From positions 3,218,001 through 3,282,000 of the forward strand of contig NZ_CP157804.1 in assembly GCF_040112705.1 (NCBI RefSeq): DNA of 64,000 nt, given 5' to 3'. Positions 55,401 through 62,392 of this stretch are shown here, one piece after another (position 1 is the first letter of the stretch; each line of letters begins with the position of its first letter). The stretch is from Flagellimonas sp. MMG031. Its GTDB lineage: Bacteria; Bacteroidota; Bacteroidia; Flavobacteriales; Flavobacteriaceae. A program made the translations under genes and the position numbers. The notes under the pieces were generated by a model. The model had not been told where the DNA came from and did not search any database. It was given only the letters and a program-made list of their open reading frames with translations.

Positions 55401-55473
55401 GCCAAAGGACCAGCAGCATGTTAATGATCAGGAACAGGGAAAATCTGTTCGCATTTATCCATTTTATCTTCAT
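52444..55473 (-). CDS. SusC/RagA-family TonB-linked outer-membrane transporter
   Basis: About 1009 residues from the ATG at 55473 ([20 protein letters not shown]...). Carboxypeptidase-like domain ([23 protein letters not shown]), TonB box region, plug with [42 protein letters not shown] and [28 protein letters not shown], then a beta barrel ending [11 protein letters not shown]. It imports large substrates across the outer membrane with SusD. No glycosidase genes are adjacent; the metalloprotease neighbour points to peptides rather than glycans. A possible antisense RNA lies in its leader. Confidence 0.93.
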   Translation of the reverse strand: [1009 protein letters not shown]

Positions 55474-55486
55474 AATTTTGAGTCGT

Positions 55487-55556
55487 TTGATTTTAACCGT
55501 TAGTGTTAATTGAATCGTGCCTCTGGACAATTGCTACCCTGTCCGGAGGTTTTTTG
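55487..55556 (+). ncRNA. Candidate antisense RNA in the susC leader
   Basis: On the strand opposite susC there is a TAATTTTG box at 55473-55480, with a weak TTCG at 55448-55451, and a strong intrinsic terminator at 55520-55555. This would give an RNA of about 70 nt, antisense to the 5' leader of susC. DonS-type antisense RNAs of Bacteroides occupy the same place. The upstream box is imperfect, so expression is unproven. Confidence 0.35.
55520..55555 (+). terminator. Plus-strand intrinsic terminator upstream of susC
   Basis: Stem CCTCTGGACA / TGTCCGGAGG (one T-G pair) with a 10-nt loop (55520-55549), then six T residues. It points away from susC, and no plus-strand gene precedes it. Confidence 0.75.
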
Positions 55557-55559
55557 TTT

Positions 55560-56250
55560 GCACTGCCCCAGAAGTCCCGACAATGTCGTAACTTACCTTA
55601 GGGCATTTAGGTTCGGGCATAGGCCATCCTGTCCAAGAAACAAGTGCTCTTGGAAATGGGATTCCTAATGGAACAAGACTATGATTTCGTGATTGGGCCG
55701 GTTGCCCGAAAAACGTATGCGTCAGTTATGGGTCTGAAGTAGTAACGTAATCCGAAAATTAAGTAGCGTATTACCCATAACGATAGTCCATGGTTATACG
55801 GGATTCTTGGGCTTTTTCTTGAAGAGGATGTCGAACACCGAGTGACAGGCTCCAAAAATGGAACAGAAACAAGGTGTGAATCCTACAGAAAAAAGTTGCC
55901 AAATGTTTCCCATAACCTAAAAAGGTTAGCGACGCATCGAAAAAGAGTAAATAAACCAAACGCTAAGAAAAAGTTGGGCGTGGAACTCAACTTACCCGCT
56001 AGCGGTACTGGTATACCTTGCAGAGATAAGAGAGGCCACGCCCGGGTCGTGAGCCAATCTGCTTATCATCTCTTCTGCAAAAATTACCAGTTTTCTAGCG
56101 AGAGAATCTAAGCGAAAGCTTCAAATATTATCTATACGAAGAATCGCAAAAATAGTCCTTTAACAAAAAAGGAGACTCAAATATATTCAAAACATTTTAA
56201 CGACACAAATGTCGTTGATGGAAATTTAAATATTAACGTCTTTTGGAGTA
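55560..56250. other. Non-coding region upstream of the susC operon
   Basis: About 690 bp. It should contain the susC promoter (minus strand) and the boundary with the defence island. Longest frames (55771-55959 minus, 55842-56111 plus) have no protein-like features. No repeats or RNA genes recognised. Confidence 0.4.
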
Positions 56251-56589
56251 ATGATTGAGGAAAAAGACATTTTACATTTTACCACATCAATAGAAATGGT
56301 TTTAAAGGAACTTCATATGGAGAAGGGTGTTTCTCAAGGAAAACCAACGGGATTATCTCAGTCAGACGTCAATATTGAATTTGCAAATAAATACAAGGTT
56401 ACCTTAAATATGGGGCGTATGGAATCAAAGCCCAGCTTTGGGGTGACTAAACTTTTTCTTCTATGTGATTATTTTGATATTTCTATCACTAATTTCTTTG
56501 AAAGAGTACTAAGTAAACAGAAAAGGGAAATCATTAATTTTTTAAAAGATAAAGAGTCTAAAAGAAGACAAAAGTCTACCAACAATTAG
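56251..56589 (+). CDS. XRE-like helix-turn-helix regulator
   Basis: A 112-residue protein. After an N-terminal helix (LHFTTSIEMVLKELHMEKGVSQ), it has the XRE-style recognition and final helices: LSQSDVNIEFANKYKVTLNMGRMESKPSFGVTKLFLLCDYFDISITNFFERVL. It lies at the left edge of the defence island. It may regulate nearby genes, but no operator has been identified. Confidence 0.6.
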   Translation: MIEEKDILHFTTSIEMVLKELHMEKGVSQGKPTGLSQSDVNIEFANKYKVTLNMGRMESKPSFGVTKLFLLCDYFDISITNFFERVLSKQKREIINFLKDKESKRRQKSTNN

Positions 56590-56623
56590 AGAAATTAAGA
56601 ATATTTTTCTAAAGACAGGAAAA

Positions 56624-56875
56624 CTATTGAATAACAGATTGGGGTTTATTGAGAATCTCGATAACACAGCCCTGATTCCATTCAATGATAACAAAATTTT
56701 CATTTTTCACCAAAGTCTTTTCCAAAGCATTAATGAACTTATTCAGCTCCGTAGCCAATATTAGTTTATAATCATCGGTTTTATTTTTATAATCGTTTGC
56801 GAGTAGATTAGAAATTATAGGATTAATGCCTTTTAATGTTGTGAGGGGCAGACTTCCCTTAAAAGTAATTCTTAA
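56624..56875 (-). pseudogene. C-terminal gene remnant
   Basis: An 83-codon frame without a start codon: LRITFKGSLPLTTLKGINP..., then LILATELNKFINALEKTLVK and NENFVIIEWNQGCVIEILNK, ending at TAG 56624-56626. Composition is protein-like. It looks like the C-terminal end of a deleted gene; I do not recognise it. Confidence 0.4.
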
Positions 56876-56975
56876 TTAAGAAAACCCTGCAAATTATTAC
56901 TCAAATTTTTGAGTCTAAGAGTTTATAGCTTAACTCGATGCTTCATATATAGAATAAACTCTTTATCAGCTTCAA

Positions 56976-57968
56976 TCACCAATCCAATCCCCTTATTCTT
57001 TTTTGTAACTGTGTTAGCCGTTTTAGCATAACATCCCAAGCTTTCGATTCGCCAACAAACATATTCTCTTGCATCACATAATAATCATTTTCATAATCTG
57101 CAATTACTTTATCAGGCGGGACTATTTGAATCAAGCTTGGTTTGTGATTGGCGTAATCTATACCTTTTAATGGTGAGAAAGTGCTTCTGTGCTGTACGAT
57201 GTGATAAAATAATTCTTTGTCTTTAAAGGCCTTTATTGCGTGTTCAGTATCCATTAAACGTTCTAAATCGTAAAGATGCCTGCTTAATCTATCTACTCTG
57301 ATATTGTTTTTTTGCCATTCTTCGTGCAGTAGGAAGATTTTTTCTAAAAATGTTCTTTGCGGTTCAACAGTTCGCACATCGAAAGTTGGATTTGCAAAAT
57401 CCGCCGATTCAAATTCTCTATCAATTATGGAACGTATAGGGACATTCTCACAGGGTTCACGAAGCGACCTACAACTGATTTCTAAAAGTACCCTTGGTCT
57501 TAGATAATCACTTTGTTTTGTCAATGGGTCATAAGTCACATAAATCCGCAATGGGTCTGTATCAGAATCCTCAAAAGGTTCAATACCTATCGAAGAAATG
57601 GGCAACTCACTTTTCTCAATCGCTTTTGATATATCGGCCAGTAGCTCTGTGCTTATAAACTTGGCACTTTTCTTTCTTAGTTTCTTTATTTGCGAACGGG
57701 ACAATTCCCCATCCATATCAAAAAAAGCACGGTCTATGGCCAAGTCTATGTCTTCTGAAAATCGATTTATCAAATCATAGCCTTTGCTTAATGAAGTGCC
57801 ACCTTTGAACACCAAGGCTTCTGCATACGGCAAGGAAAAAACTATTCCAAGCATTTCGGTTACCCACCAATCTTTTTCTATTGCAAATGCTGGAAGATTT
57901 GCCCTTACACCAGTCTGGGTAAATATTCTTGTTTTCTGTTCATCGGTAAGGTCTATAAAATCACTCAT
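56976..57968 (-). CDS. abiEii: AbiEii-family nucleotidyltransferase toxin
   Basis: About 330 residues from the ATG at 57968 (MSDFIDLTDEQKTRIF). The nucleotidyltransferase core is ALVFKGGTSLSKGYDLINRFSEDIDLAID, with GGTSLS and the Asp-x-Asp motif of the DNA polymerase beta-like fold (AbiEii/AbiGii). AbiEii enzymes inactivate tRNA by adding pyrimidines to the acceptor stem, giving growth arrest during phage infection. It overlaps the antitoxin gene's stop by 8 bp, so the two are co-translated as a type IV toxin-antitoxin pair. Confidence 0.9.
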   Translation of the reverse strand: MSDFIDLTDEQKTRIFTQTGVRANLPAFAIEKDWWVTEMLGIVFSLPYAEALVFKGGTSLSKGYDLINRFSEDIDLAIDRAFFDMDGELSRSQIKKLRKKSAKFISTELLADISKAIEKSELPISSIGIEPFEDSDTDPLRIYVTYDPLTKQSDYLRPRVLLEISCRSLREPCENVPIRSIIDREFESADFANPTFDVRTVEPQRTFLEKIFLLHEEWQKNNIRVDRLSRHLYDLERLMDTEHAIKAFKDKELFYHIVQHRSTFSPLKGIDYANHKPSLIQIVPPDKVIADYENDYYVMQENMFVGESKAWDVMLKRLTQLQKRIRGLDW

Positions 57969-58569
57969 AGTAGTATTGAAGTAAATCCCCAAAAATATCG
58001 GCTATCCACGATGGCGCAAGTTTCATATCGTGGTATAGGTTTTCTGGTTCTTCTTTTTTTAGTTGTTCCTTAATCTTAATTATTTCGTCTTGCGACACTT
58101 TTTCTTTTCCAATTTCCTTTAATGCCTGTATAGCAAGACCACTCAGCCTTCCCTTGGCCGCCAGATTTTTTGGGCTGGCTTTTTTAAACTTTATTTTACG
58201 TTTACCAATGTTAATTGTACGTGGCGAACCATCAGTTAGAAAAACGGCATTCAACGGAACTTGTGTTGAGAGTCCGAGTAGATTTAAGGCTTGGATTCCG
58301 GTTGGAATAATACGAGCATTGTCACGCAATGCAATCTCCTCTGCTATAGTTTCAATATCGGGATAAAGCACCCCTAAAAGCTCATCTCGTTCAGGATATA
58401 AATAAATACCTCGTGCAAGGCGTTCCAAAAAACCCTCATTGGTAAGCCGCAATAAAGACTTCTTGGTATTTTCTACACCATACTTTATTCCAAAGTCTAA
58501 TGGCAACACTATCTTACCCCTGTTCCCTGCTTTAATTTCGTCCTTTATTTTCTCCTTTATCGACTTCAT
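57961..58569 (-). CDS. abiEi: AbiEi-like antitoxin (DUF6088 family)
   Basis: A 202-residue protein with an N-terminal winged helix (KEKIKDEIKAGNRGKIVLPLDFGIKYGVENTKKSLLRLTNEGFLERLARGIYLYPE) and a C-terminal antitoxin domain (IETIAEEIALRDNARIIPTGIQALNLLGLSTQ). This is the AbiEi/DUF6088 pattern. AbiEi represses its own operon by binding inverted repeats at the promoter; here TGTCCCAAA / TTTGGGACA lies just upstream. First gene of the pair. Confidence 0.88.
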   Translation of the reverse strand: MKSIKEKIKDEIKAGNRGKIVLPLDFGIKYGVENTKKSLLRLTNEGFLERLARGIYLYPERDELLGVLYPDIETIAEEIALRDNARIIPTGIQALNLLGLSTQVPLNAVFLTDGSPRTINIGKRKIKFKKASPKNLAAKGRLSGLAIQALKEIGKEKVSQDEIIKIKEQLKKEEPENLYHDMKLAPSWIADIFGDLLQYYYE

Positions 58570-58580
58570 TTAATTCATTT

Positions 58581-58609
58581 TGTCCCAAATATATGCTTTT
58601 TTTGGGACA
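58581..58609. promoter_or_regulatory. Operator-like inverted repeat at the abiE promoter
   Basis: Arms TGTCCCAAA (58581-58589) and TTTGGGACA (58601-58609), 9 bp each, separated by 11 bp and starting 12 bp before the abiEi ATG. On the minus strand the repeat includes a TATATTTG box (58586-58593), so binding would block the promoter. Confidence 0.7.
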
Positions 58610-58672
58610 TTTAACCTCATAAAATCATAACATAAACAAATAACACACACAATAATAAAAAATATTATGTTT

Positions 58673-58702
58673 TTGTGTGTGTAAATAAATTTCGTATCTT
58701 TG
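58673..58702 (+). promoter_or_regulatory. Promoter of the XRE-ImmA operon
   Basis: TTG at 58673-58675 (within TTTTTG), 19 bp, then TATCTTTG at 58695-58702, an excellent match to the Bacteroidetes consensus. The ATG is at 58729. Confidence 0.75.
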
Positions 58703-58728
58703 TAAAAGTTGAACCAACACGCTAAAAA

Positions 58729-59835
58729 ATGGAACTTGGAAAAAGAATAAAACAGTTAAGGCAAAATGCAGGTCTATCCCAGCAGGAATTTGCCGATTAT
58801 ACGGGGTTTTCAGTTTCATATATCCAAAAATTTGAAGAAGGAAAACGAGAGATGAAAACAAACCATTTAATACGTTTTTCTAAGGTTTTAAAATTAAAGC
58901 CTTTCGATATTATAAATACCGAAAGTACCAATTTGGAATATCGCCCAGGCGATAAGTCTGCCTTTTCAATGACCAATATTGAGTATCGTGAAAAACAAGA
59001 GTCGCATAAGGTCTTTGAAAATGAAATCATAGAAAGTATTTCAAGTGATTTCTTCAACATTATAGAACTGGAAAATATAATGGACGATAAAATCAAGTTC
59101 AAAAATCCAGTAGAGAATATTGTGATAAGCAAAGCCACCGATGTTGAAGATGCAGTTAAAGTAATTCGTAAAAAATGGAAACTTGGAAAAAACCCAATTT
59201 ACGATGTAATTCATCTATTGGAAAATAAGGGTGTTAAAATCTTTGAGGTTGAAAAACCAAATAGTTTTGTTGCTTTCTCGGGTTGGGCAGGTGAAGTCCC
59301 TATCATTGTACTTAACGCAATAAATCCAGATGTAGCTAGAAGGCGCTTTACGACATTACACGAACTAGCTCATTTAATTCTTGATTTTGATATTGATGAC
59401 CATAAAAAAATCGAACGCTTTTGTGACCATTTTGCAGGTGCGATGCTTCTTTTTGAAGACGTGCTTTATGACCACTTTAATAACGAAAGAAATGGAATTA
59501 CCCTTGAGGAATTAAAAAGTATCAAAGCTGCATACGGAATATCCATTTTGGCTATCATAATTCGTGCGCTTACCCTCAAAATAATTGATTGGAACACCTA
59601 TCACTCCTGGAAAGAAAAATATGATCAATGGCGGGAAAATGATGATACTTCATTTGGCGAGTATAATGGTGTTGAAAAGCCAAAACGGTTTTTTAGCCTG
59701 TTGGCAAAAGGACTGAATATGGATAATCAAGAAGGCAAGTCACTTTTGTCGCCAACGAAAGCGGCAGAATTGTCGAATATGACTATAAAAGATATTAATG
59801 CCAGATTTGGAGGTAAGAATTTTATGAGAAACTAG
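58729..59835 (+). CDS. XRE-ImmA/IrrE-type metallopeptidase regulator
   Basis: A 368-residue protein. Residues 3-60 form an XRE helix-turn-helix (LGKRIKQLRQNAGLSQQEFADYTGFSVSYIQKFEEGKREM). Residues 180-245 contain the ImmA/IrrE zinc-peptidase core, with FTTLHELAHLILDFD (HELAH at 211-215) and the second motif ERFCDHFAGAML. Such proteins cleave repressors or act as antitoxins in XRE-COG2856 modules. The next gene begins on the base after its stop codon, so translation is coupled. It has its own strong promoter. Confidence 0.88.
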   Translation: MELGKRIKQLRQNAGLSQQEFADYTGFSVSYIQKFEEGKREMKTNHLIRFSKVLKLKPFDIINTESTNLEYRPGDKSAFSMTNIEYREKQESHKVFENEIIESISSDFFNIIELENIMDDKIKFKNPVENIVISKATDVEDAVKVIRKKWKLGKNPIYDVIHLLENKGVKIFEVEKPNSFVAFSGWAGEVPIIVLNAINPDVARRRFTTLHELAHLILDFDIDDHKKIERFCDHFAGAMLLFEDVLYDHFNNERNGITLEELKSIKAAYGISILAIIIRALTLKIIDWNTYHSWKEKYDQWRENDDTSFGEYNGVEKPKRFFSLLAKGLNMDNQEGKSLLSPTKAAELSNMTIKDINARFGGKNFMRN

Positions 59836-60249
59836 ATGTATATATTCAGCGACATAGAATTATTGCTTCTGTTGGACAGTCTAAGAATACTAGACAGTTC
59901 AACAGATTCATTTTATGTTACTGAAATGGCTCTGGAATCAACTTGTTACGATTACTTGCAACGCAATCATTTAAAACGGTTGGTTGAAGAACGCAAAATA
60001 AATACATTTTCGCTCGAAGGCGAATTTTTTAAGTTTTGCTGCAAGGAAAGTATAAAGTTCGGCGGATTACAAATTATGGATTTCGCCGCTATTTATTATT
60101 GTAAAACCACAAATGGTGTTCTCGTAGAAAGAAATGATATTATAAAAGAGTGCGCTGAGAATAATGGGATAAATGCCCTATCGGTCAATGAAATATTGAG
60201 CACTATTGTAAAAGAAAAAAAGTATATGGAATTTATAAAAGCACTATAA
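59836..60249 (+). CDS. PIN-like partner protein
   Basis: A 137-residue protein: MYIFSDIELLLLLDSLRILDSSTDSFYVTEMALESTC, then HLKRLVEERKINTFSLEG, FGGLQIMDFAAIYYCKTTNGVLVERN. The pattern of an N-terminal Asp, a mid Glu and the IMDFAAIYYCK..ER segment (D-x-A, then late acidic residue) resembles a PIN-domain nuclease. The start follows the preceding stop codon directly, as in toxin-antitoxin pairs, with the XRE-ImmA protein as the presumed antitoxin. The PIN assignment is tentative and no family search was possible. Confidence 0.6.
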   Translation: MYIFSDIELLLLLDSLRILDSSTDSFYVTEMALESTCYDYLQRNHLKRLVEERKINTFSLEGEFFKFCCKESIKFGGLQIMDFAAIYYCKTTNGVLVERNDIIKECAENNGINALSVNEILSTIVKEKKYMEFIKAL

Positions 60250-60253
60250 AAAA

Positions 60254-60278
60254 AGCTGATATCAATTTGATACCAGCT
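60254..60278. terminator. Bidirectional intrinsic terminator
   Basis: Stem AGCTGATATCA / TGATACCAGCT (one mismatch), 3-nt loop, 5 bp after the PIN-like stop. An A-run (60248-60254) on its left would be a T-run in the minus transcript; on the plus side only ctattattt follows, so it works best on the minus strand. Confidence 0.5.
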
Positions 60279-60469
60279 CTATTATTTACTTTAAGATAAG
60301 ATTGGAATTTTATCTGTAAAGACTTTGTTTTAAGCGACACAAATATACCGTTTTTTTCGGTATTTTAAAGTCTTCTGCAAACAAACTTTCCTTTCATTTT
60401 AGAGCAAGTAATATTCAGCCACCAACTGGTGGCACGCACTATTTGTATAATTTTTTAAATCAATTTGTT

Positions 60470-60646
60470 ATGGCAAAGAACAAGCCGTATGGCGACAATG
60501 CAAGAAAAGGGGCAGTTAAAAACCGTTCTCAAGTACTAAACCCGAAAACTGGGCTTTACGTTAAACGAGATTCCAACTCGGGAAGATTTATGGACGTAAA
60601 AACCAGCGGCGGAAAATTCAAAGGCGTTACTGATAAAAGTAAGTAG
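60470..60646 (+). CDS. Small basic protein of the defence island
   Basis: A 58-residue protein, MAKNKPYGDNARKGAVKNRS followed by QVLNPKTGLYVKRDSNSGRF and MDVKTSGGKFKGV. The pattern (KNKPYGDN..RKGAVK.RSQ..NP....KRD...GRFM) is one I recognise as a widespread conserved small protein in bacterial accessory regions, of unknown function. An ATG at 60470 is chosen over an upstream one at 60443 because the family starts here. It is highly basic and may bind nucleic acid. The gene lies between the XRE-ImmA pair and Pycsar. Confidence 0.75.
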   Translation: MAKNKPYGDNARKGAVKNRSQVLNPKTGLYVKRDSNSGRFMDVKTSGGKFKGVTDKSK

Positions 60647-60700
60647 CACTTCAGCGAAACCCAAATGCTGTGAACTTGGGCTAAGTTAATTTTTTTAATT

Positions 60701-60853
60701 ATGAATTATTCGTATCAAAACGACAGGTTGAGCCTTTGTAAAAAAGACACTTGTCTTCATTTAAAAGGGGGTAACGCAAGAGTTATTTCCACAATTCTTA
60801 CTGTGGTAACGTTTGTTGCGGCTGTTTCGGCCATTGCAAAAGCTATCAGGTAA
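60701..60853 (+). CDS. Small membrane peptide upstream of pycTM
   Basis: A 50-residue peptide, MNYSYQNDRLSLCKKDTCLH followed by a transmembrane helix (VISTILTVVTFVAAVSAIAKAI). Two cysteines (CKKDTC) could form a disulphide. A strong hairpin (60856-60887) begins 2 bp after its stop and pycTM starts at 60904, so it may be a leader peptide, an immunity or trigger component of the neighbouring Pycsar genes, or unrelated. Confidence 0.45.
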   Translation: MNYSYQNDRLSLCKKDTCLHLKGGNARVISTILTVVTFVAAVSAIAKAIR

Positions 60854-60855
60854 TC

Positions 60856-60887
60856 AACTAGGCTGGCTCTTCGGAATCAGCCTAGTT
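60856..60887 (+). promoter_or_regulatory. Hairpin between the small peptide and pycTM
   Basis: Perfect 10-bp arms AACTAGGCTG (60856-60865) and CAGCCTAGTT (60878-60887) with a 12-nt loop. No T-run follows, so it is not a standard terminator. It ends 16 bp before the pycTM ATG and could act as an attenuator, RNA-stability element or operator. Confidence 0.55.
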
Positions 60888-60903
60888 AATAAATCAAACT
60901 TAT

Positions 60904-61398
60904 ATGGAAAAGGAAAGATTGGAATATACTATAACCAGATTGGACCACTATTACGATAGTGTCAATAATAAAACGGCAGTTTACATCGCCATCAACACCT
61001 TTATTACTGGTGGTACGATTACGTTGCTAACCCAAATCCAAGAACTTTTAGATAAGGAAATTTGGCTATTGATTTTTTTGGCTGGCATAATCGCCTTTGG
61101 CGTGGGAAGTCTTATACTCTTGGCATTAGCTAGTATGCCTTATTTATCATCAAAGTCAGAAATAGAATCATTGTACTATTTCGAAAGCATTGCGGAAAAA
61201 AGTGCTCAAGAGTTTTTTGAATTATCAAAAGAGCAAGATAAAAAAGAGGACAAAAAAGATTTGAGAAACCAAGTCTATTTGCTTTCAAAAGGCCTGAAAG
61301 CAAAATTTAAGAAACTAAAATGGGCTTGTGACCTGTTGATAATACAATTCTTGCTATTGGTACCATTAACCTACATATTAATTAAAGTTACCTCATAA
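60904..61398 (+). CDS. pycTM: Pycsar effector PycTM
   Basis: A 164-residue protein: soluble start YTITRLDHYYDSVNNKTAVYIAINTFITGGTITLLTQ (first membrane helix 25-46), a second helix 53-78 (IWLLIFLAGIIAFGVGSLILLAL), a charged cytoplasmic region with SKEQDKKEDKKD, then a third helix near the C-terminus (LLIIQFLLLVPLTYILI). This is the Pycsar_effector/DUF5706 pattern: a membrane protein that senses cyclic CMP or UMP and disrupts the inner membrane. Its stop lies 1 bp before the cyclase start, so the two are co-translated. Confidence 0.88.
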   Translation: MEKERLEYTITRLDHYYDSVNNKTAVYIAINTFITGGTITLLTQIQELLDKEIWLLIFLAGIIAFGVGSLILLALASMPYLSSKSEIESLYYFESIAEKSAQEFFELSKEQDKKEDKKDLRNQVYLLSKGLKAKFKKLKWACDLLIIQFLLLVPLTYILIKVTS

Positions 61399-61399
61399 A

Positions 61400-62392
61400 A
61401 TGAACTTATTTGAAGACTACAAAAATGTAATTAAAAAAGCAGTAAAGAACGACCCTACAAAATCAAACAGAATTCTTGGGCTTAGTGAGTCTGCGTTAGC
61501 AAGCAATCGTGAATACCTTAAATCATTAAGGAACGAACTTCCAGGCAGGGAACTATCGCCCCAGATGAAATTATTTGCCAAAGGAATGGGTGTGCCAGAA
61601 ACTTTCGATTACCAACCCTTAGGAAGTCATCCAGATTTTGCATACTTAAAAGGTACCGATTTAGTTGAAGAGCATTGGATTGTTTCTGGTTTTATAGATG
61701 TAAAGAAAAGTACCAAGCTATTCAACAATTTCACTAAAGCAACGGTGAGATTGATTACAGAAAGTATCATCAGAGCCTCAATGTTTGCGGTTAATCTCTG
61801 CGGCGGTTATGTCCATCGTATTCAAGGTGATGGTTTGATGGTATATTTTGGCGGAAAGAATATCGAAAAACTGAAAGCAGTTGAAGATGCACTAAAATCC
61901 TTCTCTATGATATCCTACTTCGTCAAAAATGACCTAAAAGACTTTTTTGAGGAAAATGGTATTCAGGATATTCACACAAGAGCTGGGCTGGATTTAGGTC
62001 ATTCAAAACAGGTGGATTGGTTCTATTCCGGAATTGGCGAATCAGGTGAAGTTACCACGTGCAGCTTACATACCAGCCTTGCGCCGAAAATGCAGAGTAA
62101 TGCTAAAAATAGTGGGATCGTAGTTGGACACAACATAACCACACAGCTGAGAAAAGACAAGTATTTTGAGCAGCGAAGTAAAGAAATACACGATTATGAA
62201 GATGGAAGAAAATACTATCAGTACAATTTCGATTGGGAAAGATATCTAGTTGACAATAACCTAGCCGTTCAAAACGATATGGGTGTTTTAGTGCTTACCA
62301 TTAACATTACACCTGACCCCAATAGAAATAGCAGGGATTTATACCCAATAGCTTCAAAGAGCAAACCTTATTTTAACTATGGGCAAAAATGA
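61400..62392 (+). CDS. pycC: Pycsar pyrimidine cyclase PycC
   Basis: A 330-residue class III-like nucleotide cyclase. The catalytic domain has VSGFIDVKKSTKLFNN (first metal Asp100), then GGYVHRIQGDGLMVYFGGKN (second metal Asp144 in GDG) and IQDIHTRAGLDLGHSK followed by YSGIGESGEVTTCSLHTSLAPKMQ. This is the pattern of phage-activated cyclases making cCMP or cUMP. Substrate (C or U) cannot be read reliably by eye. Between pycTM (1 bp apart) and the E2-like gene (14-bp overlap). Confidence 0.88.
   Translation: MNLFEDYKNVIKKAVKNDPTKSNRILGLSESALASNREYLKSLRNELPGRELSPQMKLFAKGMGVPETFDYQPLGSHPDFAYLKGTDLVEEHWIVSGFIDVKKSTKLFNNFTKATVRLITESIIRASMFAVNLCGGYVHRIQGDGLMVYFGGKNIEKLKAVEDALKSFSMISYFVKNDLKDFFEENGIQDIHTRAGLDLGHSKQVDWFYSGIGESGEVTTCSLHTSLAPKMQSNAKNSGIVVGHNITTQLRKDKYFEQRSKEIHDYEDGRKYYQYNFDWERYLVDNNLAVQNDMGVLVLTINITPDPNRNSRDLYPIASKSKPYFNYGQK

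Noticed and set aside
55842..56111. Open frame upstream of the susC operon as a gene
   Set aside because: Basic, low-complexity translation without a ribosome site or recognisable domain.
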